Shown: one piece after another, positions 16,971-27,399 of the stretch
Layout of the letters: each line of letters opens with the position of its first letter
Numbering within the stretch: position 1 is the stretch's first letter
NCBI RefSeq assembly: GCF_019422935.1
Contig: NZ_JAHZCJ010000002.1
Coordinates: forward strand, 1 to 64,000
DNA from: Desulfovibrio sp.
GTDB taxonomy: Bacteria; Desulfobacterota; Desulfovibrionia; Desulfovibrionales; Desulfovibrionaceae
Length of the DNA: 64,000 bases
Direction: 5' to 3'
Notes under the pieces: generated by a model
Databases searched by the model: none
What the model was told of the DNA's origin: nothing
What the model saw: the letters and a program-made list of their open reading frames with translations, nothing else
Position numbers and translations under genes: made by a program

Positions 16971-18728
16971 CTAACCGGTACGCATTTCAGAGATAAGGCT
17001 TGCAAGCTTGCCCGCCTGCACTGCCAGATCACTCACAGCCTTTGCAGCTTCGGCCATTCCCTCGGCTGTCTGGCGCGACATTTCATTGACTTCGATAATT
17101 GTCTGATTGATTTCTTCGCTGGCGGCAGACTGCTGCTCACTGGCCGTGGCAATGGCATTGGCCTGATCGGCTGTAACATCGGCGGTGACAACAATTTCGC
17201 TCAGGGCCTGCCCGGAAAGGCTGGCGCTCTCTGTAGCAGTATTGACCTGCTCGACGGCGTTATCCATTGAAACAAGACTTTTCGTGGTACTTTCCTGAAT
17301 GGAGCGGATAACCCGCCCAACATCCGTCGTTGAAGCCATGGTTTTTTCTGCAAGCTTGCGCACTTCGTCCGCCACCACGGCAAATCCGCGCCCTGCCTCG
17401 CCTGCCCGCGCCGCTTCTATGGCAGCATTGAGGGCCAGCAGATTTGTCTGGTCGGCGATGTCGGAAATGACCGTCATGATCTGTGAAATATCCTGCGCAT
17501 GCCCATTCAGTTGCGCCATGTCATCTTTCAACTCCATCGAGAGGCGGTGCACAAGCTGGATACTCTCCAGCGAGTTGCCCACAATCGTGGCCCCGTGCTC
17601 GGCCTTCGCCTTGGTTTCTGCCGATGCGGATGAAGCAGCGCCAGCATTTTTTGCAACTTCCTGCACGGTGGCATTCATCTCGTTCATGGCTGTGGCTGCT
17701 TCACCCAGCCGCTGGGCAGTTTGCACTGCGCCCCTGTCGGCCTGTTCTATCTGGGCAGAAAGCTGCGTTGAGGCAGAGCTGACCGCATGGGCCACTTCTT
17801 CCAGTTGCGCTGCAGCCGCCAGCATTGCGCTGGATTTTGACTGGGCAATCTTGCCGGATTCCTCGGCATTGCGCATGGCCTCTGTCGCTTTTGCGGCCTG
17901 ATTCTGGGCGTTCATCGACTCATTATGAGCCTTTTCCATGTTGGCTTTAAGCGACTCAACCATTGATACAATTGAATCATAGACGCCAATTCTGGCACTG
18001 CCGTCAGCAATCTCGTAATCCCCATCAACAACGCGGCGGGCCAGTGCATTCAACTGCCCAGGGTCTTTGCCCAACTGCCGCATAACGCTACGCGTCAGCA
18101 GATAGGTAATTATTATGCTGATGGCGACTGCAAGCAGGCTGAGCACCATTCCTGTATTTTTTGCCATTGCGCCAAGTGCCATGGCATCAAGCATATTTTC
18201 CTTGCTGCTCCGGATCGTCAGACTGACAAGCTCCGCGTAGACAGGAGCAAGTTTACGAAATTGGGGGCCGTATTCTGCAGAAAACAAGGCAGTTGCCTCG
18301 TCAAATTTTCCTTCAGCAACCAGCTTCGTTGAATTTCTTCTTATAACTCCCATCCCTTCGGAGATGTCATCTATCTGCCGGATCAGCTTTTTTGCCTGGG
18401 CAGCTATGTCGCCATCAAACAATGCTGTGTATTCAATATATTTTTTTTGATCCTCTGCAATTTTTTGCAAAGACTCTTTGATTATTGCGTCATACCGGGC
18501 AGCGGCGGAAACTTCGCGTGCAAGAAGCATTGTTGTAAGGTTTGCTCTCACTGTCCAAAAATTTAAATGCATGTCACCAACGGTTATCACAGCAGGAATA
18601 TACGCTTTATCAACATCATCAATACTTTCATCTAGTTTTGAAGTACTGATCATTGATGATGTTGAAATCGCCAAAATCACAACAATCATGCCAGCAAATG
18701 ACAAGATAAGTTTTGTGGACAACCGCAT
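16971..18728 (-). CDS. Methyl-accepting chemotaxis protein
   Basis: 585 residues. It begins with a membrane helix (about 10-30), then a periplasmic four-helix-bundle-like sensor (35-190), a second membrane helix ([16 protein letters not shown], about 195-215), a HAMP-like linker and a long coiled-coil signalling domain. The highly conserved hairpin tip is present: [19 protein letters not shown], then [18 protein letters not shown]. It signals to CheA/CheW, but the ligand is not predictable. The start ATG at 18,726-18,728 has GGAG eight bases upstream; a longer extension is not supported. No che genes are adjacent. Confidence 0.95.
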   Translation of the reverse strand: MRLSTKLILSFAGMIVVILAISTSSMISTSKLDESIDDVDKAYIPAVITVGDMHLNFWTVRANLTTMLLAREVSAAARYDAIIKESLQKIAEDQKKYIEYTALFDGDIAAQAKKLIRQIDDISEGMGVIRRNSTKLVAEGKFDEATALFSAEYGPQFRKLAPVYAELVSLTIRSSKENMLDAMALGAMAKNTGMVLSLLAVAISIIITYLLTRSVMRQLGKDPGQLNALARRVVDGDYEIADGSARIGVYDSIVSMVESLKANMEKAHNESMNAQNQAAKATEAMRNAEESGKIAQSKSSAMLAAAAQLEEVAHAVSSASTQLSAQIEQADRGAVQTAQRLGEAATAMNEMNATVQEVAKNAGAASSASAETKAKAEHGATIVGNSLESIQLVHRLSMELKDDMAQLNGHAQDISQIMTVISDIADQTNLLALNAAIEAARAGEAGRGFAVVADEVRKLAEKTMASTTDVGRVIRSIQESTTKSLVSMDNAVEQVNTATESASLSGQALSEIVVTADVTADQANAIATASEQQSAASEEINQTIIEVNEMSRQTAEGMAEAAKAVSDLAVQAGKLASLISEMRTG

Positions 18729-19219
18729 ATTTTGATCTCCGCATCCTGTGCACGTTATTTTTACTGCCCAAAGGGGCATGACCTCACGTCAAAATCTCCA
18801 GTCTGCCATTTTTATTGATGATAATGCTGCATATACATAGACAATAAATGTATTTCAGCGATACCGCACCCAAACAGTATATAATTTGCATGCAGATTCT
18901 GCTTACGTCACACCTCTTTATAATACGCCGCTTGTCACCTATTTCTACTTTAGTGCAATAGATGACCAATACTGATAAGTAAAATATTATTTTTGCATGC
19001 TGCATGCACACCGCAAATATTTAAGTTTAACATTGATTCACACCCCATACTGACATATACTGATATGCAAAAATAACTATACGCTATAAAATACAATGTG
19101 AACAAATTCCTAATACAAAAAATAAAGGAGAAAACACTCTACATTCTAATTTGATGCTTACTTATTGATAGCCAGGCTCTCAACTACCAAGAAAAACGAT
19201 TGATGCACCAGGTACGACC
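18729..19219. promoter_or_regulatory. AT-rich divergent control region with TGCATGC sites
   Basis: About 490 bases between the chemoreceptor and a divergent LysR gene hold no convincing gene. TGCATGCTGCATGCA (18,994-19,008) is a 15-base palindrome with 7-bp arms. Another TGCATGCA palindrome lies at 18,887-18,894. An SD-like AAAGGAG near 19,127 has no following start codon. These sites are candidates for regulator binding, perhaps by the adjacent LysR protein. Confidence 0.45.
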
Positions 19220-20116
19220 ATGGAAATCAGACATCTTAAAACATTAATGATGGTTGCATCTGCGCGGAGCATTTCAAAAGCATCACACATGCTACACCTG
19301 TCTCAGCCATCTGTAACAAGAATAGTGCAAGAAATAGAGACCATTGTTGGATCTCCACTCTTTTCAAGAACAAGAGATGGCATGATTCTTACAAATGATG
19401 GCAAAAAGTTTTACAAGCTGGCTACAAAAATAATTTCATCGATTCATGAAGCAATATCTGAACTAAAAAACTCGCATAAAAAATGCATAGTTAACATCGG
19501 ATTTTGCCCAAGCATCATGATTTTTGATCTCATTGAACAGTTGCGTTATGCTAATTTTAAAATGGATTGCATCAGATTTCATGAATTCAATGCTAAAAGA
19601 CAGCTTATAGCGCTAAAGAACAATCATATTGATATTTCAATCACGCGGGGCGCAGACACAGCCAGCAGCGAAGGCCTTGAGCAGATAATACTGCACAAGG
19701 CTGAGCTCTTTGCGGTCATTCCGGCCGCGCACCGGCTTTCGGGAAAAAAGATGCTCAACCTGGACGAGCTGAAAGACGATCAGTTTGTGGTTTTGTCTGA
19801 AAAATTTTTCCCATTTTACAACAAAACAGTGACTGCCATGTGCAAAAATGCCGGATTCACTCCCCGCTTGGGGTTCTGTGCCAATGGATACGTTGCCGCA
19901 CTGGCAACCATTGCAGCAGGATCATGCGTGGGGATTTTCCCACGCGGCATCGTCAATTCAATCATACCAGGATACGTATATATCCCCATACGTTCTGAAG
20001 ACAACTTCATTGATATATCCTGCTATCTGCGTAAAGGAGAAGATAGAAAAGAAATTATTGACATTATATCGATAATTCGCAATCAACTTTGCAACTTCGG
20101 ACTCTCAGATATATAG
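19220..20116 (+). CDS. LysR-family transcriptional regulator
   Basis: 298 residues. The N-terminal winged helix reads HLKTLMMVASARSISKASHM, then LSQPSVTRIVQEIE, the classical LysR recognition region. The rest is a periplasmic-binding-protein-like effector domain with FAVIPAAHRLSG. The ligand is unknown. Codon use is noticeably AT-rich in the first two thirds, unlike its neighbours, which suggests transfer. The ATG at 19,220 has a short AGG SD. It is divergent from the chemoreceptor and followed by a GNAT gene. Confidence 0.92.
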   Translation: MEIRHLKTLMMVASARSISKASHMLHLSQPSVTRIVQEIETIVGSPLFSRTRDGMILTNDGKKFYKLATKIISSIHEAISELKNSHKKCIVNIGFCPSIMIFDLIEQLRYANFKMDCIRFHEFNAKRQLIALKNNHIDISITRGADTASSEGLEQIILHKAELFAVIPAAHRLSGKKMLNLDELKDDQFVVLSEKFFPFYNKTVTAMCKNAGFTPRLGFCANGYVAALATIAAGSCVGIFPRGIVNSIIPGYVYIPIRSEDNFIDISCYLRKGEDRKEIIDIISIIRNQLCNFGLSDI

Positions 20117-20245
20117 TAAAATTACTATTTTTATATTTCTGAATCATCCATGCCAGAAGGGCTGAATGAAGGATGCCGCCAGGCTCGTTCTCCTTCACGC
20201 TCCCACATTTCTGGCAATCTCCCCAATTTCCACTCAGGAGCAATG

Positions 20246-20674
20246 ATGATCATCCGGCCAGCAACCACTGCTGACATCAACGAAATCATTGCCCTCCGCA
20301 CCAGCGTGCGAGAAAATCACCTGTCGCTGGAACAGCTCAGGCACATGGGCATTACAACAGAAAGTATTGGCAGCATTCTTAACGAGGATGAATGCGCGTG
20401 GGTAGCCGAAGCGGAAGGTGCACCCGTGGGCTTTGCCATGGCGGATGCGGAAGATGGCAGCGTTTTTGCGCTTTTTGTGCGCCCGGAGTGGGAGAATAAA
20501 GGCGTGGGCAAGCTATTGCTGGAGAAGCTGGGGGCGTTTCTGTTTTCCCGGCATGAAATGCTTTGGCTCGAAACAGACGGGAGCAACCGTGCCGCAGGCT
20601 TCTACGCCCGTCAGGGATGGACGCGCGCGGCAGAGCTGGAAAACGGCGATGCCCGTTTTGAAAAAAGACGTTAA
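20246..20674 (+). CDS. GNAT-family N-acetyltransferase
   Basis: 142 residues, a single GNAT domain. The acetyl-CoA-binding motif A is FVRPEWENKGVGKLLLEKLG, followed by motif B with NRAAGFYARQGWTRAAE. The substrate is unknown. Of two adjacent ATG codons (20,243 and 20,246) the second has better spacing from AGGAG. It overlaps the convergent neighbour by four bases at the 3' end. Confidence 0.88.
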   Translation: MIIRPATTADINEIIALRTSVRENHLSLEQLRHMGITTESIGSILNEDECAWVAEAEGAPVGFAMADAEDGSVFALFVRPEWENKGVGKLLLEKLGAFLFSRHEMLWLETDGSNRAAGFYARQGWTRAAELENGDARFEKRR

Positions 20675-21201
20675 CTCTCGGCTGAATTATTATATTTCTT
20701 ATCGGCCTGCTCCCGCAGCTTCTCGCCCATGCGGCGCAAAACCGGGTTCGGCTCGGCCTCAAAATCCTTCCAGCTGGCATCGCCGTAGGCCAACAAGGCG
20801 GCCACAACGTCCAGCGCTTCTTCCACGCTGTCAACCCAGCCGCTGACAGCTCCGTGCAGCATCAGCCCCGGCCCTTCCAGCGGGCCGCGAATACCAAGCA
20901 CAGGAACTCCAGCCCCGGCGGCCAGCCCCACTTCCACCCCGGCATCCTGGCCTGACGCACCGTAATAGATGACCATGTCCGCCGTCAGGCAGGCATTGTG
21001 ACAAAAGGCGTAGACCTCGCCGCCGTCACGGTCAGTATCCATCCAGATGCGCCGCTCGGCGGGGGTCAGCCCTGGCGGCGGCACGGCTTTGTCTGTCCAG
21101 TCCAGCATGCGGCAGCCCATGCCCCGCAGTTCGCGCCCCAGAAGGCGCACTCCGTGCTTGTGCTTGAAAGACCCGGCCACATAGATGGTCAATACAGACA
21201 T
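20671..21201 (-). CDS. Nucleoside 2-deoxyribosyltransferase-like protein
   Basis: About 176 residues. The beginning LTIYVAGSFKHKHGVRLLGREL and the later ADMVIYYGASGQDAGVEVGLA fit the nucleoside 2-deoxyribosyltransferase-like Rossmann fold, in which the E of the D/G-x-x-x-E-x-G segment acts in catalysis. Homologues include uncharacterised proteins, so the substrate is not assigned. The SD before the ATG at 21,199-21,201 is AAGGA at long spacing. It is convergent with the GNAT gene and downstream of the cobalamin adenosyltransferase gene on the same strand. Confidence 0.65.
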   Translation of the reverse strand: MSVLTIYVAGSFKHKHGVRLLGRELRGMGCRMLDWTDKAVPPPGLTPAERRIWMDTDRDGGEVYAFCHNACLTADMVIYYGASGQDAGVEVGLAAGAGVPVLGIRGPLEGPGLMLHGAVSGWVDSVEEALDVVAALLAYGDASWKDFEAEPNPVLRRMGEKLREQADKKYNNSAES

Positions 21202-21259
21202 ATACCCGAATTCCTTTTGCAAATACTGGCGAACATATCCAGAAAGGCAACTACAGAGG

Positions 21260-21763
21260 CTAAAATTCTATGCCTGGGGAGGCTTTGACGCCCGTGCGCC
21301 AGGGATGTTTGATTTCGGTCATGGAGGTCACAAGGTCTGCTGCATCCACGAGCCACTCGGGCGCACTGCGGCCAGACAGCACGAGGTGACAATCCCCGGC
21401 GCGGGCCTGCGCTATCAGTTCTTCCAGCTCCTGCTGCTCAAGTATCCCGGCGCTCAGGGCATACAGGGTTTCGTCCAGCACCAGCATGTCTGCCTGCTCA
21501 AGCTGCTCGCGCGCCCAACCGAGCACCCGAAGGGCGGCCTCACGGTGCGCGGGGCGCTCTGCATCGGTACGCAAAAAGCCCAACCCACCGGCAAAAAAAC
21601 GCTCTCCAAGCAGTTTGGCAAGCATGGCCTGCTCGCCCGCCTGCCCATCGCGCTTCATAAACTGCCCAAAGGCCACAACTAGATTCTGCCCCATGGCGCG
21701 CACGGCCTGCCCCACGCAGGCGCTGGTTTTTCCTTTACCGTCACCAGTATACACAAGAATCAT
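21260..21763 (-). CDS. cobO: Cob(I)yrinic acid a,c-diamide adenosyltransferase
   Basis: 167 residues, CobO/BtuR family. It transfers adenosyl from ATP to cob(I)alamin or its precursor. The start VYTGDGKGKTSACVGQAVRA contains the P-loop GDGKGKTS, and VLDETLYALSAGIL is the family's Walker-B-like segment. The ATG at 21,761-21,763 shares one base with the stop of the upstream amrS gene (TAATG), so the two are coupled. A longer in-frame N-terminus inside amrS is rejected. Confidence 0.93.
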   Translation of the reverse strand: MILVYTGDGKGKTSACVGQAVRAMGQNLVVAFGQFMKRDGQAGEQAMLAKLLGERFFAGGLGFLRTDAERPAHREAALRVLGWAREQLEQADMLVLDETLYALSAGILEQQELEELIAQARAGDCHLVLSGRSAPEWLVDAADLVTSMTEIKHPWRTGVKASPGIEF

Positions 21764-22767
21764 TATTTCCAGACTCCCGGGATCTGTACGCCGCACTTGG
21801 GGCACTTGCCTTCTGCGCCCCGCACCCGCGTGTCGTATCCGTTCCGTTCAATAACCAGCGCATTGCACTCCGGGCAAAACGTATTACTGCCCAAGGGGCT
21901 GCGCGTGTTTCCTATATAAACATAATTCAAACCGGCCTCGCGCCCGATGCGCCAACAGGCCTCAAGTGTTGCCAGCGGCGTGTCCGGATGGTCGATCATC
22001 AGGTGCGCGCCGTGAAAACCCGTCACATGCCACGGCGTATCCGGCCCCAGCTCGTCACGGATAAATGCTGCAAGCTCTGCCATTTCTGCCTGCCCATCAT
22101 TGAGACCCGGAATAACCAGGGTTGTGACCTCAAGCCACCAACCAAGTTTTTTGATGGCTTTCAGATTCTCCAGCACAGGCTGAAGATGCCCGCCGCAATA
22201 TTTGCGGTAAAAGGCTTCGCTGAATGACTTCAAATCCACATTGGCGGCGCAGATACATCGGCTCAGGGCCGCCAGGCAGTCCTTGGACATATAGCCGTTG
22301 GTCACAAGCACACTGCGTATGCCCTTTTTGGCCGCCATGCCTGCTGTCTCGTAAAGCAATTCAAAAAAGACTGTGGGCTCGTTGTAGGTAAAGGCCATGG
22401 TCTGGGCGCGGTTGGCCTGAGCCAGGGCCAGCAGATCTTCTGGCGCAGCGCGCTTGCCGGGCACTATGCCGCTTTCCGGCACGTGGGCTATGTTGTTGTT
22501 CTGGCAGAAATGGCAGGAAAAATTGCATCCGGCGCTGCCGACAGAGAAAATCTTGCTGCCGGGCAAAAAATGGTAAAGAGGCTTTTTTTCAATGGGATCC
22601 ATTGCAGCAGCGGTAACGACCTTGCTGACTAGAGAAACCATTTCTCCCCGCATGTTGACGCGCACCCCGCAAATGCCCTTGGCCCCTTTGCGGAGGCGGC
22701 AACGGTGAGCGCACAGACGGCACACAACAGTGCCGTCAGGCTGAGAATCCCAAAGCGCGGCAAGCAT
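21763..22767 (-). CDS. amrS: AmmeMemoRadiSam-type radical SAM enzyme
   Basis: About 334 residues, PflA-like. The radical-SAM cluster motif is CNFSCHFC (about residues 82-89). An N-terminal CRLCAHRCRL and a C-terminal CPECNAL and CPKCG provide extra metal-binding cysteines typical of AmrS. The reaction is not established; the family is named for co-occurrence with AMMECR1 and Memo domains, which are not adjacent here. A TTG two codons before the ATG (22,765-22,767) overlaps the upstream gene's stop as TTGA and could also be the start. It is coupled downstream to cobO. Confidence 0.88.
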   Translation of the reverse strand: MLAALWDSQPDGTVVCRLCAHRCRLRKGAKGICGVRVNMRGEMVSLVSKVVTAAAMDPIEKKPLYHFLPGSKIFSVGSAGCNFSCHFCQNNNIAHVPESGIVPGKRAAPEDLLALAQANRAQTMAFTYNEPTVFFELLYETAGMAAKKGIRSVLVTNGYMSKDCLAALSRCICAANVDLKSFSEAFYRKYCGGHLQPVLENLKAIKKLGWWLEVTTLVIPGLNDGQAEMAELAAFIRDELGPDTPWHVTGFHGAHLMIDHPDTPLATLEACWRIGREAGLNYVYIGNTRSPLGSNTFCPECNALVIERNGYDTRVRGAEGKCPKCGVQIPGVWK

Positions 22768-22769
22768 GC

Positions 22770-23909
22770 TCAACGCCTCTCCCTTCCATCACGGCCCCTG
22801 TCGGCGCCGCGCGGGTCATACTGTGAATCGCCCTGACTGCCGGGGCGCGGGTTATACCTGTCATCTCCCCGCTGGTCATGGTTGTTGTCGCGGGGCCTGC
22901 TGGGGCCATTGTAGCCACCATCGCGCGAATCATGCTGATCGCGGCGCGGGCCATCGTAACGGCCATCGTGCGGCCTGTTATCATACCGACGATTATCATA
23001 CTGCCGATCATCATAAGGTCTGTCGTCATGCCGCCTGTCATCATGGCGATGCCTGTTATGATCTGGCTGCGGCGCGGGCTGCCAGATAACCGAAGGCATG
23101 TTCTGCTGCCCCGGCCACGAAGGCCCACCGGGTCTGGGCATGGGGCCATACGGATTAGGCCCCCAGTGGTTGCCATCGGGATAAATCTGCGGAGCTACAA
23201 AAAAAGTGCCGTAATTTTGCTGGTCCGGGGGAGCGGGCGGCACCACAGAGGTAACGATGTCGCCAGTCTGCGGATCTCTATATTGGGTCGCGATGCCCCT
23301 GTCGTTGAAATTTTCCCCCTGGAGCTGCCCTGTGCCTGAGACAACACTGTCGCCCTGTCCTTGCCAGCCAGGTGCTGGCGCAGGATAAGGCGCATAGCCA
23401 GGCCCGTAACCTGGGGCATACTCGGGGGCAAAGCCCGGGGCAGGCGCAGGTGGTGGCACGGTGGCAGGATTTGGCACAGGGGCCGCAGAGGGAGCAGGGG
23501 CAGGGGCAGGGGCAGGAGCCTCCGCTGGCCCCGGCAGGGAACCAAAAGAGGAATAGGGAGCCATGCCCCCGGCGCTGGGCCAAGGGGTCGGCTGCCCCGA
23601 GGCGGCAGACTGTAAAGCAGGTGACTGCCCAGCCGCCTGTTGGCCCGCTTGTTGATTTGGCTGTTGGCCCGCCGATTGCCCCGGCTGCTGACCCGGCTGC
23701 TGGCCTGCGGGTTGCAGCGCAGCAGGCTTTTCTACAGATGGTTGACCTGGCGCAGCAGGCTGTTCAGGCTGAGCCGCCTGCACTGGGCCAAGCTTCACGC
23801 CCGTGACAGGCGCGCGGTATTCCGCAGCGCCATCCGCAGCAAGGGACGCGCTGGAACAAACGAACGTCAGTACGGCGCAGAAAATATACAATCCGGCATA
23901 TCTACGCAT
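22770..23909 (-). CDS. Exported low-complexity protein (Pro/Gln/Ala-rich with Asp/Arg repeats)
   Basis: 379 residues. A signal peptide (about 1-24, ending SLAADGA) is followed by PGQQPGQ-type repeats (60-100), an AP-rich stretch (130-165), a short ordered-looking segment around QYRDPQTGDIVTSVVPPAP, and a C-terminal 100 residues made of short D/R/Y repeats such as YDDRQYDNRRYDNR. I do not recognise a family. It should be periplasmic or surface-exposed and largely disordered. AAGGAG lies six bases before the ATG. Its stop overlaps the possible TTG start of amrS, so it leads that operon. Confidence 0.75.
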   Translation of the reverse strand: MRRYAGLYIFCAVLTFVCSSASLAADGAAEYRAPVTGVKLGPVQAAQPEQPAAPGQPSVEKPAALQPAGQQPGQQPGQSAGQQPNQQAGQQAAGQSPALQSAASGQPTPWPSAGGMAPYSSFGSLPGPAEAPAPAPAPAPSAAPVPNPATVPPPAPAPGFAPEYAPGYGPGYAPYPAPAPGWQGQGDSVVSGTGQLQGENFNDRGIATQYRDPQTGDIVTSVVPPAPPDQQNYGTFFVAPQIYPDGNHWGPNPYGPMPRPGGPSWPGQQNMPSVIWQPAPQPDHNRHRHDDRRHDDRPYDDRQYDNRRYDNRPHDGRYDGPRRDQHDSRDGGYNGPSRPRDNNHDQRGDDRYNPRPGSQGDSQYDPRGADRGRDGRERR

Positions 23910-24052
23910 GGCACGCTCCTTACCCCTCCGACTTTATTCTAACAGTGGCGAGCAAGCCGGTCTATGAAAAAACGCGCGGGCAGGGCCTCAAAAAGTCGCT
24001 TGGGGTTTGAAAGAACCTGTGGTATGTAGCGCAGATTCAAAGGAGGCAACGG

Positions 24053-25111
<1,059 letters not shown>

Positions 25112-25149
25112 GGCATGGTCATTATTTATCTGCTCTAGCCCAGATTATA

Positions 25150-25181
25150 AAGGGCCGCCCAGCATCACCGGGCGGCCCTTT
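25150..25181 (+). terminator. Intrinsic terminator of purM
   Basis: GGGCCGCCC (25,152-25,160) pairs with GGGCGGCCC (25,170-25,178), flanked by AA on one side and TTT on the other, 40 bases after the purM stop. Confidence 0.9.
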
Positions 25182-25273
25182 CGTTTCAAACTGCTTTTCT
25201 TTTTGGCTTTGCGTTGACATAATCAGCGTTCAATAGCCGCATGAAACCCGCACGGCCACTTCAGGAGGACATC

Positions 25274-25738
25274 ATGAACAGCGCCATCAGTTGCCTTGGA
25301 AACGCCATCTGGTTTTTGTGCGGCGGCATTGTCATGGGCCTTGTTTGGTGGCTATACGGGGTGCTCTGCTTTATTTCCATCGTAGGCATTCCCTGGGGCA
25401 GGGCATGCTTTGTCATGGGCAATTTTGCCTTCTTCCCCTTTGGCAAAATGCCCGTTGCGCGCGATGTGCTCACCGGCAAGCCGGATGTAGGCACCGGCCC
25501 ATGGGGCACGGTGGGCAACATCATATGGCTCGTGCTGGCTGGCGTGTGGATTGCCCTTGGGCATCTGGTCTCCGCCGTCATGTGCGCGGTGACCATCATC
25601 GGCATTCCTTTTGCGTGGCAGCACGTCAAACTCGCCGCGCTGGCCCTCTGCCCCATCGGCAAGACCATTGTACCCGCGCCCCTGGCCGATGCTGCCGAAC
25701 GCGCAGCAGCAGAACGAGGTTTCCGCGACGGGCGCTAG
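25274..25738 (+). CDS. YccF-domain inner-membrane protein
   Basis: 154 residues with two YccF repeats (FISIVGIPWGRACF and AVTIIGIPFAWQHVKLA) separated by further hydrophobic helices, giving about four membrane segments. The function of the family is unknown. The ATG at 25,274 has AGGAGG five bases upstream; an 11-codon extension is not supported. It is convergent with the TetR gene. Confidence 0.88.
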   Translation: MNSAISCLGNAIWFLCGGIVMGLVWWLYGVLCFISIVGIPWGRACFVMGNFAFFPFGKMPVARDVLTGKPDVGTGPWGTVGNIIWLVLAGVWIALGHLVSAVMCAVTIIGIPFAWQHVKLAALALCPIGKTIVPAPLADAAERAAAERGFRDGR

Positions 25739-25794
25739 TAAAGTTCGCTTTGCCGCATCACCACGTGATCAAAAATCGCGGAGCTGACGCAGCT

Positions 25795-26394
25795 TCAGTC
25801 AGCGGGTTGGCAGGCGAACAGTTCCGCCAATTGCTTTGCATAAAATTTATTCATGTACTCAATGTCAATCCTGGGCGAATCCGCTCCGCGCAGCAGATTA
25901 ACCACCATTGAAGCCCCCATGATCTGCGCCAGTATCAGCTCTGCCCGCGTGGCCGCCTGCTCGCCGGGCAGCACCTCCATGATGTGCTGGCGGATATTGT
26001 CGTAGGTTTTTGCCATCACGTCCGAGACATTGGGGTCCAGCGCAGAAAGAGCAGTGATGCGAAAATCTGTGGCCCATGCGCTCTGCGCTCCGCCAGAGAG
26101 AATGCTGCCCATGGCCATGCTGGTTTTTTCCATAGGCGGCACATCAGGCAGGGCCTCAATGCCTTCTGAATTCAGAATGGACGCCACTTCAAGAAAAAGA
26201 TTTCTTTTTGAGCCAAAATAGCGGCTGATGAGTGCCGGGTTTACCCCGGCCGCCGCGCCGATTTCCCGTATCCCGACGTTGCCGTAGTTGGCTTTGGCAA
26301 AGAGCCTTCGCGCCGCCTGCAAAAGACGGTTTCTGGTTTCTGCGGCATTGCGTTTGCGCTGCGGGCCTGTGGCTGGTTTACGTTCAGGAGCCAT
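25795..26394 (-). CDS. TetR-family repressor
   Basis: 199 residues. The N-terminal HTH spans about 15-60: TRNRLLQAARRLFAKANYGN, then IREIGAAAGVNPALISRYFG and SKRNLFLE. The ligand domain is unassigned. AGGGGA precedes the ATG. It is divergent from a MipA/OmpV gene, and a perfect 16-bp palindrome lies between the two, so it probably represses that gene and itself. Confidence 0.93.
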   Translation of the reverse strand: MAPERKPATGPQRKRNAAETRNRLLQAARRLFAKANYGNVGIREIGAAAGVNPALISRYFGSKRNLFLEVASILNSEGIEALPDVPPMEKTSMAMGSILSGGAQSAWATDFRITALSALDPNVSDVMAKTYDNIRQHIMEVLPGEQAATRAELILAQIMGASMVVNLLRGADSPRIDIEYMNKFYAKQLAELFACQPAD

Positions 26395-26419
26395 TGCTAT
26401 CCCCTATGGTTACTGCGAC

Positions 26420-26468
26420 TTGACACAGTTGGTTTCATGAGGCTACTTTTGAGTAATCAATTGATTAC
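26420..26468 (+). promoter_or_regulatory. MipA promoter with TetR operator palindrome
   Basis: TTGACA (26,420-26,425) and TACTTT (26,444-26,449), spacer 18, form a plus-strand promoter. GTAATCAATTGATTAC (26,453-26,468) is a perfect 16-bp palindrome just downstream of the -10 box, where a bound TetR dimer would block initiation. Confidence 0.65.
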
Positions 26469-26514
26469 AGATTTTCCATAAAAAGTGCAATGCCTTTGTT
26501 GCACGGGAGGATTC

Positions 26515-27291
26515 ATGAAAATACGGGGATTGTCGTGCTTGGCGGCATTAGCCATTCTTCTTTTAACGGCTTTTTCAGTCCGTGCGGAAGAAGGCAAGAC
26601 CGACAGCAACCGATGGGGATTCAACCTCGGCATTGGCGGCACTGTTTCCACCTCGGAATATAAGGGAGTGGAAAGGCTGGGCACGGCCCTGCCCTTGCTG
26701 GGATATGAAGGCGAATATCTGTATTTGCGGGGATTGAGCGGCGGCGTGCACCTGTTCAAGAACGAATACCATGAGGTCAACGTGCAGCTTTCGTATCTGC
26801 CGCAGCATTTTTATGCCTCATGGAGCGACAACTCGGGCATGAAAAAACTTGATGACCGCTATGCTTCTGCCATGGCTGGCATCAACTACCGACTGCGCAC
26901 CGAGCTTGGCGTGCTGGCCGCCACCCTTTCCACCGATGCGCTGGGCGTGAACAAGGGCGTGATGGCTGATGCCTCCTATTCCTACCCCATCCGCTTTGCC
27001 AATATGTCGCTTACCCCCACGGCAGGCGTGCAGTGGACTGACGTGAACTACAACGACTATTATTACGGTGTGAGCAAGAGCGAGGCCCGAGCCAGCGGTC
27101 TGAGCAACTACTCGCCGGAATCAGCCCTCTCGCCTTATGCTGAACTGACCTTGCGCGTCGGCCTTACAGAAAGCTGGAGCGCGTTTGTGAGTGGGAAAAG
27201 TCAGTTTTTGGGACAGGAAATAACCGACAGCCCCATGGTTGAACGCAACAACAAGTATTCGTTGAGCGGGGGCTTTCTTTACGCATTCTAG
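26515..27291 (+). CDS. MipA/OmpV-family outer-membrane protein
   Basis: 258 residues. A signal peptide ends near VRAEE. The remainder shows alternating beta strands with aromatic girdle residues and a terminal SGGFLYAF, ending in Phe as outer-membrane barrels do. MipA/OmpV proteins interact with murein-synthesising scaffolds or act as porin-like barrels; the role here is unknown. GGGAGG lies four bases before the ATG at 26,515. It is likely controlled by the divergent TetR. Confidence 0.88.
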   Translation: MKIRGLSCLAALAILLLTAFSVRAEEGKTDSNRWGFNLGIGGTVSTSEYKGVERLGTALPLLGYEGEYLYLRGLSGGVHLFKNEYHEVNVQLSYLPQHFYASWSDNSGMKKLDDRYASAMAGINYRLRTELGVLAATLSTDALGVNKGVMADASYSYPIRFANMSLTPTAGVQWTDVNYNDYYYGVSKSEARASGLSNYSPESALSPYAELTLRVGLTESWSAFVSGKSQFLGQEITDSPMVERNNKYSLSGGFLYAF

Positions 27292-27314
27292 AGCAGTAGG
27301 ACATTACCATTTTT

Positions 27315-27334
27315 CCCGGCGGCTTGCCGCCGGG
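27315..27334. terminator. Hairpin between convergent mipA-like and DUF134 genes
   Basis: CCCGGCGG (27,315-27,322) pairs with CCGCCGGG (27,327-27,334) across a CTTG loop. T-rich sequence lies before it on the plus strand, equivalent to an A-run on the minus strand. It is a probable shared transcription stop. Confidence 0.55.
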
Positions 27335-27399
27335 TCATCACCAAGGGCGCTTTCTGAACGGGCAGAAATGTGCGGGCCTTTGCTGCGACCTGCACTGCC

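Noticed and set aside
18784-19011. 75-codon Cys/Ile-rich minus-strand frame in the chemoreceptor/LysR gap
   Set aside because: No SD, AT-driven composition, and it covers the palindromic control sites.
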